Assembly: GCA_030583865.1 (NCBI GenBank)
Contig: CP129479.1
Location: forward strand, 694,744-758,743
Origin: Thermodesulfobacteriota bacterium
GTDB taxonomy: Bacteria > Desulfobacterota > GWC2-55-46
Length of the DNA stretch: 64,000 nucleotides
Direction: 5' to 3'
Shown here: positions 28,300 through 38,086 of the stretch, one piece after another
How positions within the stretch are numbered: the first letter of the stretch is position 1
Layout: each line of letters starts with the position of its first letter
Position numbers and translations under genes: made by a program
Notes under the pieces: generated by a model
The model's database searches: none
Told to the model about the DNA's origin: nothing
The model's input: the letters and a program-made list of their open reading frames with translations, nothing else

Positions 28300-29214
28300 T
28301 TAATATGGCCCCCGCCCCAGGTTCCATGCGAAGAAGTCCTTCACGCCCCGGAGCACCGCCAGGCCGCAGTCCGGCCTGCCTTTCAAGGTCAATACGGCCG
28401 AGCGGAGGGCTGAAATAAAAAGATAGTACGGCAGGAAATAAAGAAAGCTTGCGATGGACTTCTTGTAATACAGGAGCGCCACGTTCCTCGTGAGGTAATA
28501 CCTCGCGTACGCGCCGCCCTTGCCCGACGTTATGCCGTAGAAGCCGCTCCCCGACTCGTGGACCACGCTTACCCCGGGGTTGTAAAGGGCATGGTAGCCG
28601 GCCCTCTTGAGCTTGAGCCCCAGGTCGAGCTCGTCGAAGTACATGAAGAACGATTCGTCGAGGGGGCCCAGTTCACGGAAGACCCGCACCTTCAGTGCGA
28701 AAACGGCCCCGTTCACCCAGTCGCATTTGGCGAGCCCGGTTGAGTCTTCGGGTATGTTCCTGCCCTTGGGGAACGCCCAGTGCCCGAGGAAGCCGCCCGG
28801 CATGACTACCGTCCTGACCCCGCCATTACGGTCTTTTGAGAGATGCAGTACCTTGCACCCGCATACGGCGGCCCGCTCGTCAGCCGCGAGAGGCGGTATG
28901 AGCCCGTCGAGTATGCCGCTTTCCACGCGGGCGTCGTCCGTCACCACGAGCATGTAGTCGAAGCCGTTTTCAATGGCCCGGCGGAGCCCGGCATTCACGC
29001 AGCCCACGTACCCCCTGTTCTCCATCGTGACAAGCGCAACGCCTTCGAAACGGCCGATTGCCTTATGAAGCTCAGCCGGGTCGGTGCCGCTGTCGACCAC
29101 GACTGTTTCGACCGTCCGATTGCGCCGGTCGATGGAACGGATAAGCCCGAGGCATTCCTTTAGCCTCTCGGGGTTCCTGTAGCTCGGTATGCAGACGAGT
29201 ATCCTTTCCCCCAT
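28300..29214 (-). CDS. Glycosyltransferase family 2 (rhamnosyltransferase-like)
   Basis: About 304 residues, GT-A fold. The nucleotide-binding start ILVCIPSYRNPERL, the acidic pair in VVTDDARVES and FMYFDELDLGLKLKRAG (the ED-type catalytic region) are present, as in WbbL-like rhamnosyltransferases. The C-terminal YYLTRNVALLYYKK plus hydrophobic stretch suggests membrane association. AAGGACAAC precedes the ATG at 29214; seven more codons are open upstream. A second GT2 gene follows 26 bp upstream on the same strand. The sugar donor cannot be read from sequence. Confidence 0.88.
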   Translation of the reverse strand: MGERILVCIPSYRNPERLKECLGLIRSIDRRNRTVETVVVDSGTDPAELHKAIGRFEGVALVTMENRGYVGCVNAGLRRAIENGFDYMLVVTDDARVESGILDGLIPPLAADERAAVCGCKVLHLSKDRNGGVRTVVMPGGFLGHWAFPKGRNIPEDSTGLAKCDWVNGAVFALKVRVFRELGPLDESFFMYFDELDLGLKLKRAGYHALYNPGVSVVHESGSGFYGITSGKGGAYARYYLTRNVALLYYKKSIASFLYFLPYYLFISALRSAVLTLKGRPDCGLAVLRGVKDFFAWNLGRGPY

Positions 29215-29240
29215 GTTGTCCTTGCCGGAAGGCACCGGCC

Positions 29241-30176
29241 TCAGGCCGGGGTCTTCCGGAGAGCGCTCCCGCGTGAAATCCCGCTCAGGTAGCCTTTTAT
29301 GTAAGCCTTCATAAGGTCGAACCGCCCCGAGGCTGCAAGAAGGCCGCAGTACCAGATAAGGAAAAGGTTGTTGTAGAGGAGAATGAAGGCGAGGTAGTCG
29401 CCTTTTTTAGCAAAGCGCCTCATGTAGAGCGCTCGGTTCCTTGCCGCGTAAAATATCCTGTATGGGCTGTCGAATCCTATTTTAGCCCTGAGCCCCTTTT
29501 GCTCACCCGGCAGCGGGATATCGTGGTATACGACCGCGCTCGGGCAGAAGAGCACCTTGAAACCTGCGAGCCTTGCCCGCGCCGCCCATTCCGCCTCGCC
29601 GTAGGTCATGACATACTCGGGGTCCATGCCGCCTATCGCGCCTATGACCTCGCGCTTCACGAGCCAGACGTTGGGGATGTGGTGCACCTCCTCCTCCCTG
29701 TCGTATTTGCCGGTGTCTATCTCGTTAAGCCCCCTGTAGCTCGTCCTGCTGGTGCGGTGGTCTATTTCGACCCCCGCGTACCATATCCTCCGGGGGTCGG
29801 AGCGGAAGTACATCTTGGGCCCCACGAAACCGGCCCTGGGGTCGCGCTCAGCCGTCCTTACGAGCTCCAGGAGGAAGTCCCTCCGGAGGAGGTTGTCGCT
29901 GTCCACGAAACAGAGGTAGCCGCCTTTCGCGTGTCTTATGCCCTCGTTCCTGCCGGTGACCGCCCCGGTATTCCGTCCGAGCCTCACGACCTTGACCGAA
30001 GGAAAGGAAGTCTCGATCGCCTCGGCAGTGCCGTCCTCGGAGGCGTTATCCACGACGATGACCTCGAAGGAAGGGTAGTCCGCGTCCATGAGGGACTCGA
30101 GGCAGGCAAGGACCTGCCTCTTCCTGTTGTGGGTCGGTATTATTACGGAGACGAGCTTACCTTCCATATCCCTCAT
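29241..30176 (-). CDS. Glycosyltransferase family 2
   Basis: About 311 residues. The opening VSVIIPTHNRKRQV, then VIVVDNASEDGT, the metal-binding acidic motif in LCFVDSDNLL and the ED-like region TYGEAEWAARARLAG are all typical of GT2. The C-terminal hydrophobic LAFILLYNNLFLIWYCGLL suggests a membrane-anchored tail. The start lies within the 3' end of the amidotransferase gene. ATG at 30176 (MRDMEGK) or 30167 are both possible; the open frame extends further without similarity. Likely adds one sugar in the surface-glycan pathway. Confidence 0.88.
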   Translation of the reverse strand: MRDMEGKLVSVIIPTHNRKRQVLACLESLMDADYPSFEVIVVDNASEDGTAEAIETSFPSVKVVRLGRNTGAVTGRNEGIRHAKGGYLCFVDSDNLLRRDFLLELVRTAERDPRAGFVGPKMYFRSDPRRIWYAGVEIDHRTSRTSYRGLNEIDTGKYDREEEVHHIPNVWLVKREVIGAIGGMDPEYVMTYGEAEWAARARLAGFKVLFCPSAVVYHDIPLPGEQKGLRAKIGFDSPYRIFYAARNRALYMRRFAKKGDYLAFILLYNNLFLIWYCGLLAASGRFDLMKAYIKGYLSGISRGSALRKTPA

Positions 30177-32022
30177 ACCAGCGGAGCAGCACGTAGAGGT
30201 TCCATATCTTCCCCGAGTTGTCAGCTCCGCCATTACAGTGCTCGCGTAGAAGCCCCAGGGCGGCCTTTCTATTTATGAAGGGCGCGGTCGAGCAGGCCAG
30301 CATTTCCCCGACCTGCTTGATCCGCCCTTCCCTGAGCCACCTGGCGATGGGGAGGCCGAACCCCTTCTTTTTCCTGTAGACGAGCTCTTCGGGCAAATAC
30401 TTGAGCGCAAGCCGCCTGAGCGCCCGTTTTGTGGTAAGCCCGCGCACCTTGTCCACTGAAGGCATCCTGCACGCGAGCGCCACGACCTCCTGGTCGAGAA
30501 ACGGGGAGCGGACCTCGAGGGAGTTCATCATGCTGGCCCTGTCCACCTTGACGAGGTACATGTCCGCGAGCATCAATTTCGAATCGAGATACATCATCTT
30601 GTCTATCAGGTCGCCGCCCCGGAAGAGGCCTCCCCAGAAATCCACCTCTTCCATGCAGTCCAGGTCCTGCGGCCCGGCCAGGCTCGATATGCTTTCGAGT
30701 TCATGGGCCATGAAGCTGCTCGTCCAGAGCTGGTTCTTGTGCTCGGGGCTCAGGCCAGAGCACTCCAGGAACTTCCTTACCTTGCCGTTGAGGACGGGGT
30801 TTTCGTATTTTAGCGGCACGAGGGCGGTCAGCCCGTGGGCGAAATTTTTTCTAAGAAAACCCGGGATCGAGTCGTAAAGGCGCGCGTACCTGTGTATGCA
30901 GTATTTGGGATAGCCTCCGAAGACCTCGTCGCCGCCGTCTCCGCTCAGCGCGACCTTTATATGGCCGCTTGCGAACCTCGATAGGAGATATGTGGGGATG
31001 AGGGACGGGTCCGAGAGCGGCTCGTCGAGGCGGCCGAGTGTTTCGTCGATGACAGCCATGCACTCGTCGCCCCGGAACACCTTCAGGTGGTGGTCGGTGC
31101 CGTACCGCTCCGCCACGGCCCCCGCGTACCCGGATTCGTCATAGGCCTTCTCGTCGAACCCGATGCTGAAGGTCTTTATCCTGCTTGCGGGCATGAGCCG
31201 GGCCATCATGCCGACTATGAGGCTGCTGTCTATGCCGCCGCTCAGGAATGCCCCGAGGGGCGCGTCCGTTACGAGCCTCGACCTCACTGCGTCCACGAGG
31301 GCGTCTTCCAGCGCGGCCTCGCCCCGCCCCGGCCCGTCCTTATGCGAGTAGTCGAAGTCCCAATATTGTGCGGTCCTGCACGACCCCGAGGCCAGGTCGT
31401 GAAGGAGGTAGTGCCCGGGCAGGAGTTTTTTTATGCCCCTGAATATGCTCTGCGGGGCCGGCACGAAGCCGTACACGAGGTATTTCGCGAGCGCTCCAGC
31501 GTCTATCTCTCTCGTAAGGAACGGAAGTTCCAGAAGGGATTTTATCTCCGATCCGAAGGCGAAGCGGTTTCCTGATTCGTAATAATGGAACGGCTTTTTC
31601 CCAAGCCGGTCCCGCGCGCAGAAGAGGAGCCGCCGCCTTTTGTCGTAAAGGCAGAATGAGAACATGCCCCGGAGCCTCTTAAGGCACTGCGTCCCTTCCT
31701 CCTCGTAGGCGTGGACTATGCTCTCCACGTCCGAGCGGGTCGAGAAGGCATGGCCTTTACGGGAAAGCCAGTTGGTCAGCTCCCTGTAGTTGTATATTTC
31801 GCCGTTACAGACTACCGTGATGCTCCCGTCCTCGTTCGAGACAGGCTGCTGCCCGGTGCTTAAATCGATTATCGAGAGCCTTCTTATGCCGATGGCGACT
31901 CTGTTATCCAGAAGCGCGCCATTTTCGTCCGGCCCCCGATGGCGGACGCGGCCGAGCATCCTTTCGAGCACCTTCCCCGGCTCCTCTTCCCGGGGATTAT
32001 AAAAACCGGCTATTCCGCACAT
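30157..32022 (-). CDS. Asparagine synthetase (glutamine-hydrolysing)-like amidotransferase
   Basis: 621 residues. The N-terminal class II glutaminase begins MCGIAGFYN, with catalytic Cys2 after start-Met removal, plus RHRGPDENG and CNGEIYN. The synthetase domain has the PP-loop GAFLSGGIDSS and LSGDGGDEVFGGY. The start at 32022 is fixed by the need for Cys2. AsnB-like enzymes in glycan clusters often amidate sugar acids or act in exopolysaccharide loci instead of making free asparagine. Its neighbours (two GT2, three methyltransferases) favour that reading here, but housekeeping asparagine synthesis cannot be excluded. It overlaps both neighbours by 13-20 bp. Confidence 0.9.
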   Translation of the reverse strand: MCGIAGFYNPREEEPGKVLERMLGRVRHRGPDENGALLDNRVAIGIRRLSIIDLSTGQQPVSNEDGSITVVCNGEIYNYRELTNWLSRKGHAFSTRSDVESIVHAYEEEGTQCLKRLRGMFSFCLYDKRRRLLFCARDRLGKKPFHYYESGNRFAFGSEIKSLLELPFLTREIDAGALAKYLVYGFVPAPQSIFRGIKKLLPGHYLLHDLASGSCRTAQYWDFDYSHKDGPGRGEAALEDALVDAVRSRLVTDAPLGAFLSGGIDSSLIVGMMARLMPASRIKTFSIGFDEKAYDESGYAGAVAERYGTDHHLKVFRGDECMAVIDETLGRLDEPLSDPSLIPTYLLSRFASGHIKVALSGDGGDEVFGGYPKYCIHRYARLYDSIPGFLRKNFAHGLTALVPLKYENPVLNGKVRKFLECSGLSPEHKNQLWTSSFMAHELESISSLAGPQDLDCMEEVDFWGGLFRGGDLIDKMMYLDSKLMLADMYLVKVDRASMMNSLEVRSPFLDQEVVALACRMPSVDKVRGLTTKRALRRLALKYLPEELVYRKKKGFGLPIARWLREGRIKQVGEMLACSTAPFINRKAALGLLREHCNGGADNSGKIWNLYVLLRWYEGYGR

Positions 32023-32705
32023 TCGATTTTTCTCATCTTCAAAAAGACGTTGGTCCAGCCGCCGGGGGACGCGAACTCCCGGTCTCTCCTGGACTCCAGA
32101 AAGTCCTTGAACGGGGTGTCTCTCCTGAAGCACCACTTGAAGACATAAAGGAGTATCATCGAAAAAAGCTCCCAGGCGCCGCCGCCGAAATCCACCCCTG
32201 CCACCTCGAACCCTGCCTTGCGGACGTACTGCTTAAGCTCGCCAAGGGAATAGTGCCTGTGCGAGACCAGCCACCACGCGGGGTCCAGCGCGCAGGCCCA
32301 GAAGGTCTTGTGCGGCGTTGAGAGGTAAAGGCAGCCGCCATTCTTAAGCACCCTGTTTATTTCCCTGAGCGCGTCTATTTCGCTGCCCTTCGGCAGGTGC
32401 TCCAGCACCTCCCATAGGACCGCCTTTTCAACGGACGCGCTCCGAAGAGGCAGCTTCAATGAGGACGCCCGCAAGTATGCCGCCCCCGGCGCCTCCGCCC
32501 TTGCTTCCCTCAATGTCATGGCATCGGGCTCTATGGCAATTACCTGGCTGCAACCGTTGTCGAGGGCCCATTTCTCGAACCAGCCGTACGAGCAGCCTAC
32601 GTCGAGGACCTTGATGCCCTCGATGCCCTCGATAAAACGGAAGCTTTTCCTGTGCCTGCCCGTAAGGCGCTGGCCCGCGCTGTCTTCGTACCTGGCCGGC
32701 ACCAA
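32010..32705 (-). CDS. Class I SAM-dependent methyltransferase
   Basis: 231 residues. Motif I VLDVGCSYGWFEKWA, the acidic strand VIAIEPDAM, then LWEVLEHLPKGSE and LKNGGCLYLSTPHK give a complete Methyltransf_11-type fold. The start is TTG at 32705 with GTG directly after; it begins at the base after the upstream methyltransferase stop, so the two are translationally linked. The product is probably a glycan or lipid O-/C-methyltransferase; the acceptor is unknown. Confidence 0.84.
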   Translation of the reverse strand: MVPARYEDSAGQRLTGRHRKSFRFIEGIEGIKVLDVGCSYGWFEKWALDNGCSQVIAIEPDAMTLREARAEAPGAAYLRASSLKLPLRSASVEKAVLWEVLEHLPKGSEIDALREINRVLKNGGCLYLSTPHKTFWACALDPAWWLVSHRHYSLGELKQYVRKAGFEVAGVDFGGGAWELFSMILLYVFKWCFRRDTPFKDFLESRRDREFASPGGWTNVFLKMRKIECAE

Positions 32706-33455
32706 TCAGGCCTTCCTTATCCTGGCCGTAAGGAAAGCGGCATGCCTGGGGTCGACTGCTGCGAAAAGCCCCGGCAACGGGAAGTAGCCCGCGCCCAGAA
32801 GCCGTTCCACCCTGAAGCCCTTCAGCTCGAAGAGCTCCTTGAGCCCGCGAAAACTAAAGACCCTCAGGTGCTGCCATGCCTCATGCGAGATGCGCTTCCC
32901 CCTGTGTAGCGCGAGCGGGTTTCCGATGCCGAGGTGCTGCGCGCTTACGTTCGTCAATGAGAAAGGCTGCCATCCGAGCAGCAAGGCCAGTATGTTGTGC
33001 CAGCTTGCGAGGTTTTCCGTGGATATGACGGCATACCCGCCCTTTTTGAGGACCCGGTGTATCTCATCAAGGAACATCTCCGTATTATGAAGGTGCTCTA
33101 TTATCTGATTTGCGCAGACTACATCGAAGCTGCCGTCATTGAACGGCAGGCGGCCGTTCAGGTCAGCTGGCGCGGCCTTTATGCCTCTGTCCGCAGCGGC
33201 GGATATAGCGGCCGGATTTATTTCTATTCCGTGTACCTTTGACGTCCCTGCCTTTGCCGCGATTTTTTTTGTGATGGTCCCGTCGTCGCAGCCGCAGTCC
33301 AGGAGTACGGCTTCCGGGGCGCGCTCAATGAGGCACAGGATGTTGGCCAGGTTCTGCGCGACGGCCCTCTCGAAGGTCCGGTGCATGTACTGACTAAGCG
33401 GCTTCAATGCGTTCAGTGAGACGCGGAACCCCTCGGAAAGGGTGGTCTTTTCCAT
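32706..33455 (-). CDS. Class I SAM-dependent methyltransferase
   Basis: About 249 residues. LLDCGCDDGTITKKIA (motif I), VHGIEINPAAIS, VVCANQIIEHLHNTE and LKKGGYAVISTENLAS are clear. The tail contains FRGLKELFELKGF and a hydrophobic end, as in O-antigen-type methyltransferases. ATG at 33455 is preferred; GTG at 33467 is possible. This is the first gene of the minus-strand glycan cluster, so the cluster promoter should lie in 33456-33760, where I cannot pick a convincing -35/-10 pair. Confidence 0.84.
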   Translation of the reverse strand: MEKTTLSEGFRVSLNALKPLSQYMHRTFERAVAQNLANILCLIERAPEAVLLDCGCDDGTITKKIAAKAGTSKVHGIEINPAAISAAADRGIKAAPADLNGRLPFNDGSFDVVCANQIIEHLHNTEMFLDEIHRVLKKGGYAVISTENLASWHNILALLLGWQPFSLTNVSAQHLGIGNPLALHRGKRISHEAWQHLRVFSFRGLKELFELKGFRVERLLGAGYFPLPGLFAAVDPRHAAFLTARIRKA

Positions 33456-33764
33456 TCGGCTTTTCACCCGGCCAGGCCTGGAATAATCCGGGGGCGTGGC
33501 CCGTCAACGGACGTCCTCGTTTTGTAAAAAGACCATAATCCAAAAACGCGGTTTGTCAACCGGGGGGATTCGAAACATTCTGATGGATGCCGGGCGGCGC
33601 TTTTGAATGAGTGGCGGTGGGCTGTTAGACCCGGCAGAAGTTTTTGATGAAAAAATGGAAGATATGGAGACGAGAAAAGAGAGGAATGGACATGAATTCG
33701 AGCGTAAGTCAGATATTTTGATTGGAGAGCCTGGAGGGAAGAAAAGGTCGGTTCAGATTATCTG

Positions 33765-33930
33765 GTCATTCTGAGCGAAGCGAAGAATCTCTGTGATGCA
33801 TATATGCGCCGAGATTCTTATCTCGCCCCGTCCTGGGGCTCGACCCTTCGGGCTGCCTCGCCAAGAGGCTCGGCATTCAATTTTTGCTGTCCTGCAAAAA
33901 TTGTCGTCGTCTCCGGCTCCTCAGAATGAC
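33765..33930. repeat. MITE-like element with GTCATTCTGA inverted ends
   Basis: 166 bp bounded by exact 10-bp inverted repeats GTCATTCTGA and TCAGAATGAC. Inside, GCGAAGAATCTC is answered by GAGATTCTTATC, and CAATTTTTGC by GCAAAAATTG, so the whole folds on itself. No transposase. Only one full copy is seen in this window. Confidence 0.7.
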
Positions 33931-33965
33931 ATCTCTCGGACTTTTCGGCGATTCTGTCAGTTTCT

Positions 33966-33993
33966 AAACTGGTCGGGGCAAGAGGATTCGGCT
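33966..33993 (-). repeat. Partial duplicate of tRNA-Pro 3' end
   Basis: ACTGGTCGGGGC.AGAGGATTCG, with one mismatch, repeats the sequence at 34247-34271, which is the CCA end, acceptor and T-arm half of tRNA-Pro. The copy lacks the remainder of the tRNA. It may be an att-type footprint of a past integration or a decayed duplicate tRNA. Confidence 0.6.
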
Positions 33994-34126
33994 TCCGTTC
34001 ATCGCCTCCTGGCTCTTCACTCCAGCCGTACGCCCTCGTTTACGGCCGCGTCCATGCGGCCTCTTCCTCGCTCCGCTCGGCACTCGGGCGTTTTCGAATC
34101 CCTTTGTTCCTTTGGAATGAAGTTTT

Positions 34127-34203
34127 TGGCGCGCCTGGAGGGATTCGAACCCCCGGCCCACTGCTTAGAAGGCAGTTGCTCTATCCGACTGAGCTACAGG
34201 CGC
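34127..34203 (-). tRNA. tRNA-Arg (anticodon TCT)
   Basis: The minus strand gives acceptor GCGCCTG/CAGGCGC, a D-arm with GCTCAGTCGGATAGAGC, an anticodon stem ACTGC/GCAGT around CTTCTAA (anticodon TCT) and T-arm GGTTCGAATCC. G73 and an encoded CCA end are present. It reads AGA, and AGG with wobble, which suits the heavy AGG use of this genome. Confidence 0.96.
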
Positions 34204-34248
34204 AATGGATGATGGGTAGTGCGGTTTTTGAAAGATGATTGAGAAAAC

Positions 34249-34325
34249 TGGTCGGGGCGAGAGGATTCGAACCTCCGGCCCTCTGCTCCCAAAGCAGATG
34301 CGCTACCAGGCTGCGCTACGCCCCG
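34249..34325 (-). tRNA. tRNA-Pro (anticodon TGG)
   Basis: Minus-strand cloverleaf: acceptor CGGGGCG/CGCCCCG, anticodon stem TCTGC/GCAGA with loop TTTGGGA (anticodon TGG), T-arm GGTTCGAATCC, A73 and an encoded CCA. It lies 45 bp upstream of tRNA-Arg and is probably co-transcribed with it. Confidence 0.96.
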
Positions 34326-34460
34326 AATAAGCCGTTTATGAAGGCCTTTCGGCCTGATTTTCCCGGCAAAATTTAATTTTTACCACGGATAAGTCTTGAT
34401 TTGCAAGGGCTTTGACCGTCCTCTTGCCCTGGACGACTGGTCTTCTCAAGCCCTCAAAAC

Positions 34461-34492
34461 AAAAAAAGGCCGGGTCGCCTGCCCCGGCCTTC
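34461..34492 (-). terminator. Terminator of cytochrome c gene
   Basis: Stem AAGGCCGGG with CCCGGCCTT around a GC-containing loop. On the minus strand it is followed by seven T residues, 24 bp after the cytochrome c stop codon. Confidence 0.85.
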
Positions 34493-34515
34493 CACAATCC
34501 TTGTGAGAAAGATCG

Positions 34516-34848
34516 TTAGCCCGCCATGCCCTTTATCTGGCTTATTACGGCCTTGAGCTCATCGTCATTGAGGGTCTGCTTCGGCATGCCTATCGCGAAC
34601 TCCTTATACTTCTTGTCCGCGCCGTTACGCCCTTCCTTTATGACCTTTGCTATCTCATCGTCCCCGCTGTTCTTTACGAACGCGTTCCCCTTGAAGCCGG
34701 GGGCCATCGCTGTGCCCTGTCCCTCTGCGCCGTGGCAGGTGGAGCACTTCGACTTGAATACCGAGCCCCCGTCAGCGGCAAACGAAACGGAGCCCACGGT
34801 TATCGCTACTGCTGCGGCGAGGCCTAAACCGAATAGTCTTTTCATCAT
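34516..34848 (-). CDS. Small secreted class I cytochrome c
   Basis: 110-residue precursor. The signal peptide has a lysine-arginine n-region and hydrophobic core (residues about 5-22, ending SVSFAAD), so the mature protein of about 86 residues is periplasmic. One haem site CSTCH sits near the mature N-terminus, and the probable axial Met is in FAIGMPKQTL. AAAGGAGGATTC precedes the first of two ATGs. Size and motif order match c551/c552-type electron carriers. It is a single gene with its own terminator. It is a general soluble electron shuttle; partners cannot be read from the sequence. Confidence 0.92.
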   Translation of the reverse strand: MMKRLFGLGLAAAVAITVGSVSFAADGGSVFKSKCSTCHGAEGQGTAMAPGFKGNAFVKNSGDDEIAKVIKEGRNGADKKYKEFAIGMPKQTLNDDELKAVISQIKGMAG

Positions 34849-34928
34849 GAATCCTCCTTTTGGGTTCTCTGGCGCCCGCCTTTTCGGGGCATACGGGCTG
34901 TGTGCGAGGCAGGCAACAGGATTTTTAA

Positions 34929-35050
34929 CAGGCTGCTGAAAAGCCCAATCTGCTATGTCGTCTTCAAAATTCGTCATTCGGCGTACAATAAAAGTACGCC
35001 TCATTCCTCATTTTCCGACTCCTTGCATATTGAGCTTTTTGAGCAGCCTG
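34929..35050. repeat. Palindromic intergenic repeat, family 2, copy 1
   Basis: 122 bp with ends CAGGCTGCT.AAAAG and CTTTTTGAGCAGCCTG in inverted orientation and an internal GGCGTAC/GTACGCC hairpin followed by TCATTCCT. The same design and sequence blocks recur at 59781-59913. Located upstream of the cytochrome c gene. Confidence 0.85.
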
Positions 35051-36635
<1,585 letters not shown>

Positions 36636-36689
36636 AAGGTGCTGGAAAACTCGAAATTTCATTCAGGCTGGTAGGGAAGGGTTTCGGAA

Positions 36690-37526
36690 TTGAGGCAAGT
36701 TTCAACAAAGGACATCACGGACAAGGTCAGGGACCTCTGCATAAGCGCGGCCTGCGACCTCGAGCCCGATATGTCAACGGCGCTCCGGGCCGCCCGCGAA
36801 AAAGAGGAGTCGCCGCTCGGCAAGGAGGTGCTCGGCCAGATAATCGAGAACTTCGAGATAGCCGGCGCCGAAGGCCTCCCCATGTGCCAGGATACGGGCA
36901 TATCGGTCTTTTTCGTCGAGTTGGGAAGGGATGTCGCGCTTGACGGGCCGCTTTACGACGCCATAAACGATGGTGTGCGGCTGGGCTACAAAGACGGTTA
37001 CTTGAGGAAGTCGGTCTGCCATCCGCTTAAGAGAATAAATACCGGGGACAACACCCCGGCCATCGTCCACACCTCGATAGTCGAAGGGGACAAGCTAAAA
37101 ATAAAGATCGCCCCCAAGGGCGCGGGAAGCGAAAATATGAGCAGGCTCAAGATGCTCAAGCCCGCGGAAGGGGTCGAAGGAATAAAGGCGTTCGTGGTCG
37201 AGACCGTGAGGGAAGCGGGCGGAAACCCCTGCCCTCCGATAGTCCTCGGCGTAGGCATAGGCGGGAGCTTCGAGAAGTGCGCGATGCTCGCCAAGAAGGC
37301 ACTTTTGAGGCCGGTCGGGACCAAGAACCCTGACCCTGACCTCGTTCAGCTCGAGGCTGACCTCCTTAAGATGATAAACGACCTCGGCATAGGCCCGATG
37401 GGGTTCGGCGGCAGGACAACGGCCCTCGCTGTGCACATAGAGGCGCACCCCTGCCACATAGCTAGCCTCCCGGTGGCCGTGAACATCCAGTGCCACGCCG
37501 GAAGGCACAAGGAAGCGGTGATCTGA
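36690..37526 (+). CDS. Fumarate hydratase class I, alpha (N-terminal) subunit
   Basis: 278 residues, the Fe-S-containing half of the two-subunit class I fumarase (TtdA/FumA-N type), dehydrating malate to fumarate or the reverse. Conserved cysteines for the [4Fe-4S] cluster lie in MCQDTG, GGSFEKCAM and VNIQCHAG; KRINTGDNTPA and GGRTTALAVH are family signatures. Start is TTG (MRQVSTKDIT). Class I enzymes are O2-sensitive, which suits an anaerobic or microaerobic host. The stop overlaps the beta-subunit start by one base (TGATG). A tartrate dehydratase assignment is possible for this family, but the position between mdh and fumarate reductase argues for fumarase. Confidence 0.93.
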   Translation: MRQVSTKDITDKVRDLCISAACDLEPDMSTALRAAREKEESPLGKEVLGQIIENFEIAGAEGLPMCQDTGISVFFVELGRDVALDGPLYDAINDGVRLGYKDGYLRKSVCHPLKRINTGDNTPAIVHTSIVEGDKLKIKIAPKGAGSENMSRLKMLKPAEGVEGIKAFVVETVREAGGNPCPPIVLGVGIGGSFEKCAMLAKKALLRPVGTKNPDPDLVQLEADLLKMINDLGIGPMGFGGRTTALAVHIEAHPCHIASLPVAVNIQCHAGRHKEAVI

Positions 37527-38086
37527 TGTCAGAGCCCGTAAGGATATCGGCCCCTCTGACCGACGAGATAGTCGGGAAGCTCAGGGCAGGCGACAAGGTA
37601 CTCATATCCGGGGTGCTCTACACTGCCCGGGATGCGGCGCACAAGAGGCTTATAGAGCTCCTGGACGCCGGGAAGGAGCTTCCTTTCGATATCAAGGGCC
37701 AGATAATCTATTATGTCGGCCCCACGCCCGAGAGGCCGGGGCAGGTCATAGGCTCAGCAGGGCCCACGACGAGCGGCAGGATGGACGCCTACACCCCGAG
37801 GCTAATAGAACTGGGGCTTAAGGGCATGGTGGGGAAGGGCGCACGTAGCAAAGAGGTGCTCGACTCGATAAGGAAGCACAAGGCCGTCTACATGGCCGCG
37901 GTCGGCGGCGCCGCCGCCCTCATAAGGCGCTCCATAAAGAAGGCCGAGATAGTCGCTTATGAAGACCTCGGGCCGGAGGCCATAAGAAGGCTCGAGGTGG
38001 TCGATTTCCCCGCGATAGTGGTGAACGACGCGGAGGGAGGGGACCTCTTCATGCAGGGCGTTCAAAAGTACAGGAGGGTTTCTTGA
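37526..38086 (+). CDS. Fumarate hydratase class I, beta (C-terminal) subunit
   Basis: 186 residues, the C-terminal swivelling half of class I fumarase. Diagnostic segments are GVLYTARDAAHKRL, YYVGPTPERPGQVIGSAGPT, GKGARSKEV and the C-terminal EDLGPEAIRRLEV. It completes the active site with the alpha subunit. The ATG start overlaps the alpha stop, and its own stop overlaps the TTG start of hdrC by four bases, coupling fumarase to the heterodisulfide reductase genes. Confidence 0.93.
   Translation: MSEPVRISAPLTDEIVGKLRAGDKVLISGVLYTARDAAHKRLIELLDAGKELPFDIKGQIIYYVGPTPERPGQVIGSAGPTTSGRMDAYTPRLIELGLKGMVGKGARSKEVLDSIRKHKAVYMAAVGGAAALIRRSIKKAEIVAYEDLGPEAIRRLEVVDFPAIVVNDAEGGDLFMQGVQKYRRVS

Larger units (their letters stand above)
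33468..34126. other. Non-coding stretch between glycan operon and tRNA genes
   Basis: About 660 bp without a convincing gene. 33468-33764 holds no recognisable element beyond the presumed upstream region of the methyltransferase gene. 33765-33930 is an inverted-repeat element. 33966-33993 duplicates the 3' end of the nearby tRNA-Pro. The stretch 34015-34110 is rich in CTCGCTCCGCTCGG-type sequence common near tRNA genes and shows no coding signal. Confidence 0.6.

Noticed and set aside
33765-34130. Possible CRISPR or tandem repeat array in the repeat-rich region before the tRNA genes
   Set aside because: There are inverted, not direct, repeats and no regular repeat-spacer periodicity. No cas genes are present. 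No CRISPR array is seen anywhere in the window.
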